Translations under genes and position numbers: made by a program
In this document: positions 37,196 to 50,533 of the stretch, piece by piece
Position numbering within the stretch: the stretch's first letter is position 1
Layout: the number at the start of each line of letters is the position of its first letter
From: Dichomitus squalens LYAD-421 SS1
Lineage: Eukaryota > Basidiomycota > Agaricomycetes > Polyporales > Polyporaceae
Assembly (NCBI RefSeq): GCF_000275845.1
Contig: NW_006766911.1
Location: 62,957-126,956, forward strand
DNA length: 64,000 nucleotides
Direction: 5' to 3'
Notes under the pieces: generated by a model
Database searches by the model: none
Seen by the model: the letters and a program-made list of their open reading frames with translations, nothing else
What the model was told of the DNA's origin: nothing

Positions 37196-38265
37196 CTGTC
37201 TATACAATGTACCTCACAACGCCAACGACTAGCACTGCTGTGATCAAGCTCGTGATGTCAATGGGCTCATGGACATCAATCGAAAACCCCGGAGGAATGC
37301 CACCGTCTGCATTGCAGAATGTGTAGTGAGTGAGGATGTTAGTACTCTAGACCGAAAGACCAATGATCTTCTGAGTAACCACACGTACTCACTGAACCTC
37401 TGCCCACCCCATCCACTGAGGCCACATCAATATGAGCGGAATCGTGACTTGGGCAGACGTCGACAATGCTCACGTCGTGTACGTCCGTCTACACGTCATC
37501 TTCGTACATAGAATCGTTCGCATTGTTTTCTCACTCTCGCTTCTTCTTTCACCATCCTATCGTCTGTAGTCATACTGTAGCCTCACCCATGAGGACTGTA
37601 TCAATCAGAAGGGTATATTCTCCGGCGTCCATGAAGCGGGTAGCGACGATTCCGCCGATGAACTCTGTCCCCGTTTTGGAGACGCTATATGTACGCTTGA
37701 GATTACGATATTGATCATACTCTGTGTGTACCACAGCTCCAGAAACGGGCGGTCAGGTGCCCAGGGCATCAAGGATCGTCGACTCCTTGAGAGATGCCCG
37801 AAGTGACCATGAGTAGGGCGCGCTCAGACAATCGTATATCCGAGCCAATATCTACCCAGAATCGCAGGGTGATCCTTATGTGACAACAACTCCCCATGCG
37901 TAAGCGACCAAGTATCCGCTTTCAGCAGCGGTAGAAGCATTTACACCCTTGAAGGTTGGAGCGGCAGCGCAATTCACTGGCGTCAACGACAGGACTAGGA
38001 CGACGGAAGAAATCAATCAGACTGCATGAGGGAGAGTACAAAGGTGCGTAGGGCGGACGTAGCTTCAGTTCTTGTGACTGAGGCGACAACAATTACGGCT
38101 AGCAGCGGTCACTGGTGACGCGGTCAGTGTCTCCATTGGGCTGGCCACGAGACACCGTCACCGTATAGTACACATGAACCTACGACAGCATCAAGCAATT
38201 GAGGCGGCATGAAAGCTGCTGTTATGCAGGTGGCTCACTGCGACTCAGAAGAGGTGGAGCATTGT
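37196..38265. other. Intergenic, convergent 3' ends of HET and P450 genes
   Basis: About 1.07 kb with no supported gene. Confidence 0.5.
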
Positions 38266-40459
38266 CTATACTACTGACTGACTTGCCCTCCACACTATCT
38301 GGGCGGCCTTCGATGCTGACCGAGGCGTGAGCTTGCACTTGAATGGCTGAGGGTAGCTATAACATAAGTCAGCTCTCCAATGTCAGGAATTATAAGTTAT
38401 ACCCGGCAGTTCACCTCACAAGGCCCTTCGAGAATGCGACCTTGAGCTCTGCGTCATCCGGTGGTGCGATATCGAACATTGCCAATAGTGTGGCAATCAG
38501 GATAAACACTGAGTTCTCGCCCAAGGCTTTTCCCGGACATATCCTGGGTATAAACCATGTTCAAGAGATGCTTGGGACGCATGTCAGGGCGAAGAAGCTC
38601 ACCGACGGGCAAAGCCGAAAGCCCACGAAGTCATCGGGTCGATTGGAGCTGCCCCTGTCGTCTCAAGGAAACGTTCCGGAACGAACTCGGACGGGTCATA
38701 AGGACCTATCTTAGCAAATGCGATCGACCTAACGTAACCCTAGAGTGAGCATGGAACGGCTTGCAGTGCGTGTTACAACCCACCAAACGTTAGGCATGAC
38801 GATTGTCCCTTTAGGTATGTCATAGCCTTCGTAGACGTCATCGTCTGAGGTGCAGCGAGCGATGCCTATGCGATGACCGTACATACATGACTTTAGAGGA
38901 GGCACATATCAAGGGGCAGTGACGGCGTACTCAGTGGAAGTGCTGGATGCCATCGCATCGTCTCCTTGATGACAGCGTTCACATACGGAAGGTTAACTTT
39001 GTCAGAGATCTTCGGCATGCGCTCCGTCCCCACGATTTCGTCGAGCTCCGCCTGAGCCTTTCGGAGCTTATCCGGATGTAAAGCCATTGCCATCAGACAA
39101 GTCAATACGGTAGAGTACGTCTACGCCGTTTTCAGACCTAAAATCTTCGGAGGTGAGGTGAAGTGCGTACCGTCTCTCCTCCAGCTACGGAGATGCCAAT
39201 CAATCTACATCACGTAGGGTGAGGGGCGATGCGACGTACCTCCGTAGAGTGCCCCTGTGGTCCACTTGATCTGATGCTCCGAGGTCGTCCGGTCGGCAGC
39301 GTCCATTGACAATAAATCCTGGGTTAACGATTGAGGTGCGGTACCTGCGGCCTGTTGAATTGGTGAGCGAACTCGCCAACGCCAAGGGAGAATATCTACA
39401 GACCATCTCACGCTTGACATGTTCGAACGGCTTGGTAACCAGTCTTTCGATCATCTCGCGCCCCTGCTTCGCTTCCTGCTGGAACGGCACCCAGGACGGG
39501 AGATGCTTCACTGTGAGCGCATCCTGTTAGTACCTTGCTTTACAGAGTAGGACGCTTGAACGCGCACTCCATGGAAGAAGGTCGGCGAGAAAGGCCCCCG
39601 GGACTGTCGCCTTGCTGATCATATGCATAGTGTCTTCAGCATGCGAGATGTACTTCGTTTATCGTTAACATGGTGCAAGAAGTCGACGAACAGCCAGAGT
39701 TTACCTCGCTGTCGGCAGTGCTGACCGACAAGCCGTATGTCACTGAGAGGATGATACGACCAGCAGTTCTGCAGACATACGTCGTCAGGAAACGCTAAGC
39801 ACGGAAAAAACACAGGCCTACAGTCTGACGTGGCTGAAGAAGTCCTGCGGGGTATCGAGTATCTGCTTGCTGAGGATCGCTGCGAGGTCCTCCTGGATGG
39901 TGTGGTATCGTTTCACAGCGGTTGCATTGAGTGCAGTGTAGGCAAGCTTCCGATGTGCACGCCATTCTTCTCGAGCGGGAAGAAGTGGCATGCTCTGTCA
40001 CATGATCGTCAGATACAATTGTACTGTCTGGTGTGCTTATCGCGACTCGTAGCCCACCTGACCGAGGCCCATGAGTTCTCCGACGACCGTGAAAGAGGGT
40101 CGGTCCGAGTAGATACTGCCCTTCTTTTCCAGAAGGTCGTTTATGGCTTTCATGGAATTGAGAACGAGAATGTTGTTTCCAAGCCCATGAAAGAAAACCA
40201 AGTCACCTGGGCAGGCGTTTGAGCGCGACGTCATACTTTAGCAGTGATACTACGGACCGTATACTTCTTTGTACCTAGTGAACTTGATCCATGCCCCCTG
40301 AGGAGAGACGTCGAGGATGTTGCCAACCAGGGGCTTTGCCGGAGGACCAGGAGGATACTTCCGTTTTGGAGACCCGAAAACGAAAATACCGAAGAGCGTC
40401 AGCACGAAGACCGAGAGAACTACATACGAGTCAGACAACGACCGCGGCTCTGCTGTCAT
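38266..40459 (-). CDS. Cytochrome P450 monooxygenase
   Basis: Thirteen exons: 40459-40258, 40206-40058, 39994-39822, 39768-39705, 39652-39568, 39510-39404, 39351-39240, 39184-39171, 39120-38931, 38865-38784, 38728-38603, 38543-38415, 38356-38266; phases join to 507 aa, a standard microsomal P450 length. N-terminal membrane anchor (about 12-32), Pro-rich hinge YPPGPP, I-helix AGGETT (298-303), ExxR in KETMR (Glu355, Arg358), PERF-type VPERF, and heme loop FGFARRICPG with Cys437 as iron ligand. Ala433 replaces the usual glycine of the heme signature. Exon 8 is a 14-nt microexon coding most of the oxygen-activation motif. ER-bound oxidation of small lipophilic substrates is likely; the substrate and CYP family were not determined. 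Confidence 0.92.
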
Positions 40460-41694
40460 AGCTGCTAGAAGAAGCGGTGACTGGAGCGGGGAGCGACGAA
40501 CAAAAGCCTCCTGCGCGTTGTCGTCTCAGCGTACACTTCGCCGGGCCTGTAGCGCAAAGTATGTCCATCGCGTATCCACAATGTCGGGCTTTGTATGAGG
40601 GTGAGCGGCGGGGGAGTTCCGTGATAGTATGAATTAGTCACAGTGCACGACCTGCCGCCGAGGAATCGGTGCAAGGTCAAGGTGTCCAGAGTCCGGTCGC
40701 TCCGATGTCTCAGGGCTCAACGGGACCCTTGACACCGCGGACTCAGAAGTTGTTCACCATCCACCCAACTTGCTCGGCGCGCGGCCTCGAACGCGGTCGG
40801 CGCGTCTCTCGACTGCCCGCTATCCCAGCACTAGCTGTCGTCGATGACATCCGCGGGGCGGGCTACCTCGGCGTGCGTCAAACTGCCGTCCGTCGACGTC
40901 ACACGGTCGTCGATTGGACTCGCATCTCTCCCGCAAGTCAGCAGCGCGCGACCAGATGGGCTGAGCTGCCCCCTCCGGGGTAGGCCTGTAGAACGGCGAC
41001 ATCTGTCGGGGATCATACGAGAGACGACCCAGCGGCGTTTGCTGCCCCGGTACGTTGCTTCCGCTTGCGCTCCTGCCCTGCCGCACTCAGGCCCTTCACT
41101 TTAGCTCTCGTCCATCTCCCACCGGTCGAGGGGTGTCGTCGGTGGATAGCAAACACACTCGCGGCCATCCGCCGTACGGCCGCACAGGAAGAGGAAGGCA
41201 GCTAGTGCGTCTGCCGGTGCCCGTCGACGCAAGTCCGCGGCCGGAAGACGGCACTCATCGTGGACACAATCGTTCCTGTCAATATTCGTGTCCGAGTGCG
41301 CGCCTCCGAGTCTTCCGTCGACGTCAGTTGACGCGTATGCTGCGATAACCATCAGGTGCTCCGGGACGACCTCCTGCGTCCGCGTGTGAGCGGGCGAGTC
41401 CTCGACGATACCATCAGAGGCCATGAGCCCCGGACAGAAGACGGGTCGAGGGGGGCATTTTACGCCATGTGTGGGGCGCAGCGTATGTCATGCATGCCCT
41501 TGGACGTGCGCGGACTGCGAGTCTGTGCTCTGACGCGATGGCGTCCTCGCCGGTCGCGACGAGCGCGGTTCGTTCTGCGACGCTGGGCGGATGCAGTGCC
41601 CCGTACGTCGCACCGCAAGGCGCACGCACGTCTGGACCACGCACCGGTCGCAGCTGGCTGGGCCTCCGCGGTTTGCGTGCCGCTCCCGTCTCAC

Positions 41695-41727
41695 CCGAAT
41701 CCGAATCCGAATCCGAATCCGAATCCG
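41695..41727. repeat. CCGAAT hexamer tandem repeat
   Basis: Five perfect CCGAAT units plus a partial one. They give SESESE or PNPNPN in forward frames, but no gene is supported here. Confidence 0.95.
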
Positions 41728-42540
41728 CGCCTTGGCCTGATGCGCTGTTTCATTTGGCTTGTCAGCAGGCTCATGAATCGCCTCTTCGCAGGCTCCGAGA
41801 CCGTTCTTGGTGTCGTCCTCTATACGACGCCCGGGGGACGTTCCTGAGCAGGATCGTCGCTGTGACGGCACGCCGGTATGGGAACTGCCAATCTATCTGG
41901 CCCCTTCCCTCCAGCTGGAACGGCAGTGCCCTCGATCCGGCCTCGCCGCCGACGTCAGGACGCGTCTCTCGCCTTCAGCACGGTCCAAGCCTGTCCGGGA
42001 AGCGCACTAAATGCATCAAGCCATCCGGCGCGCCTGCACGCGGGACACTGCACCCCCCTTCCTTCCGCTGTTGCCCGTGCCCTCGAACGCCTAAACGCCT
42101 TGATGGGGTGCAATGACCAGCACGGACTCGCATCACACCAATATTACGTCCCCGCTGCGAGCCACCCTCCCAACGTCCTGGACGACCAGTACGAGCAACA
42201 CGTCCTTTGGCGCGCGTCCGGCGAGGACCACCCCGCGACGCAGCACGGGACCAGTGCGCCGAGGACCAGGACCAGGGCTCTGGCCGCATCTTCACGCGAG
42301 CCAGGACCCAAGCCTCCCGGTTGCCCTCGTCATGCGACGGCGGCGGCTCGCGATCCTTCCCTTCCATGGGAGGCAAAAAGAGCCGGGCGGAGGCGTCAGC
42401 GCGAGACGGCAGACGCCGGGCGCCGTGAAAGTGGAAGACGCAGAAGCAGGACGTTCGAGAAGGCGGGCGCATGCAGGGTTGATGAGCCGCATATGGCTAC
42501 ATGCGGCCGCACGGCCTATCACGCGCTGCCTTCGCAGTCG

Positions 42541-42603
42541 CAGGTACCTCTCCACCGTTCGCAGGTACCTCTCCACCGTTCGCAGGTACCTCTCCACCGT
42601 TCG
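42541..42603. repeat. 21-bp minisatellite, three copies
   Basis: Three identical 21-bp units (beginning CAGGTACCTCTCCACCGTTC). The length is a multiple of three, so the repeat encodes a heptapeptide repeat in open frames on both strands; no gene is otherwise supported. Confidence 0.95.
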
Positions 42604-43723
42604 AAGAACGTGCTCCGTCCTTCTCGTTCTCATCCAGGACTGCGGGGCTTGCGAGCGGGGCATCGCACTTGCTTGCAGCGGACACCGTGCCTCGGCTTCC
42701 AGCTCGTCCTCCGCTTCTTGATCTTGTCCTCAGACCGAGATGGCGCGCGCGCTGCCCTATGCAGCTCCCCGCGGGTGGGCATCCTTTCATCTCCATCCTG
42801 GCCCGGACCTCTCGCATTCTGTCCAAGGCGTCTTTCGCCGTTCATGACGCCTCGTACAGGGCTTCAGTCAATTGCGCCGTGGAGGCGATCGACCTCTCTA
42901 TGGCGATGGCGCTTCGCGGTTAGATCACCACCTCTCCTTTCAGCGGGGCCGTTCCCATGCTGAGCTCGGGGCGTCCCATCAGCTATCTCCGCCACTGTGC
43001 ACTACCTGACACGTCCTATACACTTGCGCTGCCCGTCCGGCCGTGCGCGTGGCAGACGGGCACTATGTATCCCCAACTCGATAGCGCGGCACGTTCCGAA
43101 CCCACCCTCGCCGTTCATAACCTTGGCTCCACCGCCCAATTGCACAGGATCACGCCCCGGGCTCGCGCGGTCCAGCCTCGCGAGTGATTGCGCCTGTCAC
43201 GCTCGCCAGCGCGCTCCCGCGCGTCCCCTGCGCACACACACACACATCGCCCCAAAGAGGCATGCTATAATGAACGCTCAGACGGACCTGACCCGGCTGC
43301 TGCGCCGGATGCGACAACATGAAGGGCCATCAGCGATCCCCGCGCAGTGTGCCGGGCTTTTGCGGCGGAGCCTGGGCCTTTTCGACCTCCTCTTGCCGGC
43401 GCGTATGACTCAGAGTCGCCTACACTTGGGAACCATGCAGTCAGCAGTTCGCTAGGGGATTTAGATTCGGGAAACACCGCTGCAGCCTGAACGGAAGGCG
43501 ATGTGTCATACACCTTCGCTATAACGCCCAATAATTCTCCTGTTCAACCGCATTTGCCCTCGCCAGGACATCAACCCGAGGGCGCGAACGTCATGCCGGG
43601 ACATATGTATCGAGGGGCTCGGCTTCGACCTGCTCATCGTGTGTGCGACAAATGCGGGGAAACACACTCGTTGCCGTGGCGATGGACGTGATGTCATTCC
43701 TCGAATTCCAAACGAGCGTATAT

Positions 43724-45533
43724 TAGTACCGCTCAGAATTGGCTGGATCTCGGAGCCGCCCGTATCTCGTACCTCCGTATTTTCAGTCACGTCCCCCAAG
43801 ACGCCGGGCATCCGTCACTGGTTCGTCACATCCGGCCCCGGGCGCGCAGTCGCACTAGTGGTGGTCGTCGCGCGCAACCCCTTGTCCAATAGTACTTAGG
43901 AGCTTGCTCAGTAACAGCAGCCTCGCGAGAGCAACTAACACTTGCGCTCACCGGCCGGACAACTCTATGAGCCTCGCGAGATGTCCCAGCCCGCACATGT
44001 CGTGAAGCGGGTTGTCATTTTTATTCAACACCATTGTCGTACACCTGAGGGTGCTCTCAATTGCATTCTGCGAGTCCCAAATTCGCGATGATGTTTATGA
44101 GTAAGCCTCTCTGAAATGGTGGAGTACGCGCGACTTGTGCTATGTCTCCTTTGTGCGCTAGAGTCGCTGAGATGGGAGGCATTGATGGATTATATCATGA
44201 CACTCCGGCGGTGGCCCGCCTTAGGCTACTTGATACACTGCGTGAAGCGCCATATTACGGTGGCGGGGAACATGCTGGGAATTTGCGTATTCCGCGCATA
44301 TCACCCACGGATTCCCCAGTAAATCCCCCTTTGATGGGAATCTGGTGGGAACATGCACATTCTCTCCAGATTCCCTCAACATCCCCAACCGCTTGTGCAG
44401 ATTTCTATTATAAGGGGGACTTGCCTGCCCAAAATTACTTATCCGTCCGCGATGACGTCGTCGTATGGTCCCATATCAACCTGCCATCGCGTCCACATCT
44501 TGACTTCGTACTTCTTGCATTCCCTCCGTATGCCTATCTTCCCCTTGGTACGTCCTGACCATTGACTCTCGGATGGCAGCTGATGTGTTAACATGCAGGT
44601 GTTCTCTCATAAATACATCTGCTGATCAGGGCAATAGTACGTCTCTAGTGTTGCGTGTGAAGTCCCAAAGTCTGATGGCTGCCGCATCTAGTAGGTTGTC
44701 CCGCGTTTATCGATTGTCCTTGATTAAGACTGTGAGTACCCAGTTTCAACGCTACAGTGTACTGCTAATCCTTTCTAAGCAGAACTCAAATATCGACATG
44801 GTGAGTGCATATATGCATGTATTGCGCGTGCCATCTCAGCTGTGTCTGATGTCCAATTGTAAGCCAGTATCGCTGTGCTGGCGGCTACGGGTATGATGTG
44901 ATTGGGTTAGGGTTGATTGGGCCGGTCTGTATGATATATAGAGAAGTCCGGATGTAGCGTAGGAGAGTCGCCATTTGAATATATATTCATTTCGATCTAA
45001 TTCAATCTGGCTGCCAATATCGGGACGAATACTAGGCGCCAAGCTGGGCACCAAAAATGGATATGAATAATAAGATACAAAATTGTATATCCCATTTGAT
45101 CCCATGTTACGCAGGGTGCGGAATGTCTAAGTAATATGTGGGGAACATGGTCGGAATGTGAGGGGAAGGCAGTTAATACCATGACATCCTCTAAACCTGC
45201 GGAATGTGGTGGGAACACGCTGGGAATGTGGCGGTAATGTGCTCATCCTCTCCGTGTTCCCCAACCTCTGTAATCTGGCGCTTCACGCGGTGATATAGCG
45301 ACTTGCTGCATTGTTGTTACATAGCTAGGCTCTAGGAGAACAACGGCTTCTTTGAAGACATATACTCGCAGTGCAAGCACACTGCTGGCGAGGGTCAGTC
45401 ACTGCATTCGCGAGGCTGTTATGAGACGTGACGAACCAGTAACGGACGCTCGGCATCGTGGGGGACGTGACTGAAAATACGGAGGTACGAGATACGGGCG
45501 GCTCCGAGATCCAGCCAATTCTGAGCGGTACTA
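43724..45533. repeat. Nested inverted-repeat structure
   Basis: Outer arms 43724-43829 and 45428-45533 are about 106 bp inverted copies, roughly 90 percent identical. Inner weaker arms lie at about 44228-44272 and 45246-45300. The interior is AT-richer and rich in GTGGGAAYATG-like words. A perfect 10-bp hairpin occurs at 44336-44345/44366-44375. It could be a foldback or large MITE-like element, or two inverted copies of a gene fragment. No transposase was seen. Confidence 0.7.
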
Positions 45534-48500
45534 TTGATCGCAGATGTGCGATTACGGCGCGAGAACGCACTCCTCATCGGAGGGGTCGCGCGCGGTCTGT
45601 CGTTCGTCGACATGTACTTGTGCATCTCGAGGATACTGAGATCCACCGAGGGCAGACGGGCGGAGCATCCGATGCGAGGAACCTTGTGTGTTCGACGTGG
45701 GAGGCGTGGCGCATCCGCCGGCTTGAGGCCGCACGCGCGCCCGTTGTTCTGCCTCCTATCTGCGAGGATTGTGCATGGGCTCTGCGTCAAACCAGATCGG
45801 CGTCGCCATGTTCTGGACGGTATCACGATAGCTGAGGGCCGTCGGCAAGTAGGTGGAAGCTATATGTAATATGCGACGTTTTCGCACATGTCAGCCGACA
45901 CTTGCACACCCAACGAGGGGTGCATCCTGCTAGTGGACGAGTATGCAAGCATCGCTGCGGTCCCGCCGCAGTCGAGCGTGGGGCTCCAGAGTGCGGATCC
46001 GTTCTGTCCAGTGGAGCTCTCCCATCAGCGGGCGAGGAGGTGCTGCTGCATGACTTACGTGCGCGGCGCCGTGTTATGTAAAGATCTCCCAACACCGGTG
46101 CCTTGGACGTGTGCGCGGAATGGGGAGGCCACTTGCCACGGCCCATGATAAGCAAGACGCTATAGGCTTCCAGGAACAGAGTATTCTTGGACGGGATTGG
46201 AGGCGGAGGATCGCCCCTGTTGGGTAGGTATGTAGTAATAGGTGCGAACGGACGGCGACCTCGCTGATTGAGTAACTCGATTAGACTCCAGACACTGCAA
46301 GGAAGTTAACGTTTCGGCGGTGAGAAGGCACTTGAGTCTGCGATCATTCCGCACATCGTTACTACGTAAAAAGCGTTTCCTTTACTGCGTCACGGGGAAC
46401 TTGGGGGCTCAGAACGGGCTCACATCCCAACTCTATTTCAGAGCATCCTGCAGGCTTTACGCGATGTGACGGCAAAGAAGTTCCGACCAAAATCCTTCAG
46501 GATGAACCTCGGTTGGTACGATAAGGTGTTCGTGACGAGTTTTCTCTGGCAAGTGACATCAGTTGAACTGAGGTAGTGGCAGTACTTACTTAGCATGCAC
46601 GAGACGTTACTCGAATGGGAAGCTCTCCATGGACAAAGAACGGCGCTACACTGGTGAATTACTCTCCCCAACCAGCACTGGACTGCGCAGGACTCCAGAT
46701 GAACTCAGATAGGTCGGAGCATTGTGAGACAATCCGAGCATCGTTGAGTTGAAAGAGGAACAAGGCGCGTTGACACATCATGTACGGAGGTTTTCCAAGC
46801 TAACGCCACAAAATTCATCGCGAATGCGAGTGCACGTAACTCGCCGGGGCTATTAACGTGGCTTGCTGATGTGCTGTCAAGGAGACGGGAAAGGATGGGA
46901 CGAGGGTGAGGTGATCGCGCCGCGCGTGCGTGCAGGATGCCGTGGAAGTCAAGAGCGCACCGAGCGGGCGCGCCCGCAGGACGCGATCCAAAGGCGCAAT
47001 CTGCATCTGATGCATGATGCGGGACCTGACCCGGCTGATGCGAGCCGGAATCAGGAAACTCTAACCACAACATGCGCCGGTTGGCGATGCGGACGTGGCG
47101 GCATTTTGTCATGGCGCATGCTCCCCATCAGAGCCGTGGGAGGAGATCTGCAGGCTGAAACGCGAGGGCGTAATGGAGGGCGTCGCAGAAGGACTTCGAT
47201 GGGCACGCATCTCGACGGAACCCTTGGCGCACGAAGTCAACGGGACGACAGGTGCCTGTATAAGCAGGGACGTCAGCGGGCTTTACGTACGAGGTAGGGT
47301 GGATGCAGTGGCTCGCTGTGCATGCTTCACATAGACCGTGTGGAGCCTGAGGAATTGACGACGGGCACGAAGAGGATGCAGTAAGGTCACATTGGTATCG
47401 CATCCTTCTCGGGAGTACGTGAGGGATCGAAGGCACAACCTGCTCACTTTCCGAGCTGGAGAGGGATATTCGATGGCGGCGGATCCTCTGGGTGAGACAC
47501 GAGCACGAATTGCGCGCAAGAGCTCACGGTTGATCCTGAAACCGGTACCGGGTCTGAGCGTTGGGCCTCCCGGCGCGGCACAGAACCGTCTCTGAGACGT
47601 AAACCGAATAGGCTCAACGCGTCATACAGCGGATCAGCAGCTGGATGAGCTTTTGTACCGTTGTCGACTCCGTTCGATGTTCTCCGAGCTGCCTGCTCGT
47701 CTCCTTTCTAAGCTGTGAAAGCCCTCATTTTAGCTGTCATCGGATATGGCCTTAGAAGGATCGGTTGAGCTCCACGTATCACACCCCCGATGCGACCACT
47801 GAACGGTCAGAGCATTCCATGACACTGAGAACGAGGGGGCAAAACAAATCAGCCCCGAATATACTGTCCTCCGCAATAACCGCATATGGAAGAGGCCACG
47901 TTGGTAGTTTGATGCGTTACGGCACTGCCTCTCAGATACGTCCACCGTTGTCGAAATTTGAGCGAACAACGCAGCCTGGCAAGCCACCCCAGAGGGCGCC
48001 TATGGTGGTGGAAGGAAGTCGGTAGGGGACAACTTGAACGTCGTGAACGTAAGACCGTAGTTTGCCGTCATAGTCATCAACACTCACCACGCCCACCTCC
48101 GAATGCGAATGGTTTCTATGCTCAGGGTTGCGCGCTGGCCTGAATTGATGCTTATTCTCAGCAGAGCTTCGCGGGACAGGGGTGATGGGGAAAGGCACGG
48201 TGACAGTGGGCAGTTGAACAGAGTCTCATCGAAACTAAGAGTCGATGACCGTAGGAACTGAACTACTTGTGAAAGGAGTGGTGTCTCCGTGCAGGGTAGG
48301 CACCGCTGAATGAGACATACCGGTTCGGAATAAGGGCCCCGTCTGTTCGGTCAATTGATAGGATGACTGTCGCTGAAGAAGACCACATGCTAGAAGGTCG
48401 ATGGACCATCGCAGCTCTCCGGTGCCTGTACCTCAATAGACCATACACGGGTGGCGGCTGCAAACGGAAGAAGACCTCATAACTGCTCAGAGGCCGCTCG

Positions 48501-50533
48501 CGTGTGATCCTTTTGAGACGGAACAGCGAATAGATGCGAAGAATCTGGGAAGGACTCACGTCCATGCTTCCGACATCAGAGCCTAGTCTCTACGGTGATG
48601 TCCATTGGAGATTCGGAATCTCCAAGGGACGTTGCCCGAACTGACAGCGTCACGGAATGCGCGTTGGCTCCGATCTGCAATATCTCGGTTCGTGCCTGAC
48701 ACGGAACGACTAAATAAACGACGGTGTCCATGTGTGTGTAAGACAGCGAGCGCAAGGGAGGGAGAGGTTGATGCGCTCACCAATCAACGCGGTCTCCATC
48801 GGAGGATAATTACTATGGCCACAATTTCTGCATGCTTTCGGGCGTAGCCGAGTTTCACGCACATCTCGTCTGGCCGGTCTTGCGTAGCTTGATGCTGCGG
48901 AAGTTCCTGCATCAGCCCGAGTGTGAGAGGGACCACCGACGAGCCGTCTGTTCGTCACCGACTTCGTACGGAAGCTTCCTCAGATTATATCACCGTTTTC
49001 GTATGTATGCATAGAAGATTCTGACGGGAGCCTTGTTGCGACGTTCGAACATTGATGGAGACGGGATCACGTACAAATTCGAGGTTCCGACCATTCGGGA
49101 GCTGAGCAGCGAAAACCGCGCATCTCTGCTATTTACAGTCCAATGTCGATAGTGTAATCGAGCTCAAGAGCGTGAACATGGTCCATCAATAGACAGACAT
49201 CCATTACGGGAGGATAAGCACTGCGGCGAGGATGATGCGAGCAGGTACGTCGCACACTAGTGTGAAGATCAACGTGCATTCGAGTACGCACTACGTACAA
49301 CATCGAGGCCCCTAGATACAAGGTGTCCTACCATCTTCGAGGAAATGTGCCGAAGGCTGATTAACCGCGCGACCAGTAGGAAAACAAGAACAGCCAGCGG
49401 TATGCCCAGCCAAAGACTCCTGTGAGATCACTTTTCTCGGTCGAAAGCCCCAGAGGCCCTTGGCAAGGACGTCCTACAGGAAAGAAACGCCAGCTTCAGA
49501 GACCGAGGTGACTGTATGGAAGTGGCAGTCGTGCCCGCTGCCAAAATTTATACCGACTACTGCGAGGTCCGTGCGCGGGAACAACCGGCTTGCTCGTCCC
49601 TAGGCGCCCAAAGTGGAGTCCCCGCTAACTTCTCTTTGTTCAATGTTACTGAATGTATCGTCACGGTTCTGCAGTTCTGCAGCGACAAGCACTCCTATCA
49701 GGCGGATTGTAGGCATGTCTTCAAGCTGGTTGCACACGCCTGATCTCTTTTACAATCTGATCTGTGGCTCCATGCCGTCTCTTTGCGTTGCGACCGTGAG
49801 CCGGCTTAAGCCCCGAAACACCACTTTGGGGCGTAGTGCAAGCAAACAAAGACACGATACTCGGCGATGTTCTGAGGACCCAATATAGCAGGGTATCTTT
49901 GTGCGTAAGCTATCAAATGCCTGACGGCTAAACTAGACTGTTGCTGAATCTATGCTCTATCGAAACGTTACAGGAGACATCGGAATAAGGACAAGGGCCG
50001 TCGTTGGCTTTCATAGCAACCCCCTGTCGGATCGGAGAGTAATCGAAACCCAAATGAATTATGCGCTGTGGCGGCGGAAGGATGGGTAACGGCGTCTTAT
50101 AGCCTCCGAGAGTCGAACTGGAACTGCCACGCAGTACGGTGCACTAGGATCCGTGGAATGGCACGTAGACATTCTCGCGCTCCTGATGCGCGCGTTTTTC
50201 GTGGCATCGGCGTGTTTTCAAACGTCAGGCGGGGCGAAGGGACTGAGGGCAACGGAAACATGGCTGTACGGAGACGCGCATGATGGCGAACGGTCATGCA
50301 CGGCAAACTCGACGGGCCATCCCTGGGCTCGCTGAGGACTCGCGGTTCATGATCGCTTCTGTAAACAGGACCCGCAATTTTTGATCAATAATGTATCTCG
50401 AGCATGTCGCATTTTGCACTTAATTCCCTTCCGACGGTACGTGCACTTCATATCCCAGAATGCAATACCTTTCAAACAAGCAGACATTGTAGTCTGTTTC
50501 ATACTTGACAAGAAATATCATACGCCACACCAC
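45534..50533. other. Gene-poor stretch, no supported gene
   Basis: About 5 kb with only short frames on both strands. None carries a motif I can recognise or a convincing splice chain. Confidence 0.4.

Larger units (their letters stand above)
40460..43723. other. Gene-poor GC-rich stretch with minisatellites
   Basis: Many long but motif-free frames occur on both strands, as expected for GC-rich DNA. Apart from the two tandem repeats listed separately and a CA run near 43232-43246, nothing is supported. Confidence 0.45.

Noticed and set aside
41695..41727. Telomeric repeat
   Set aside because: CCGAAT is not the TTAGGG-type fungal telomere repeat and is only five units long inside the window.
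42541..42603. CRISPR-like repeat array
   Set aside because: The three units are directly adjacent with no spacers, and the genome is eukaryotic; it is a minisatellite.
42113..42963. Overlapping long frames of 140-361 codons as a repeat protein gene
   Set aside because: Open on both strands in several frames, as expected for GC-rich repeat DNA; no start context, motif or homologous copy supports one.
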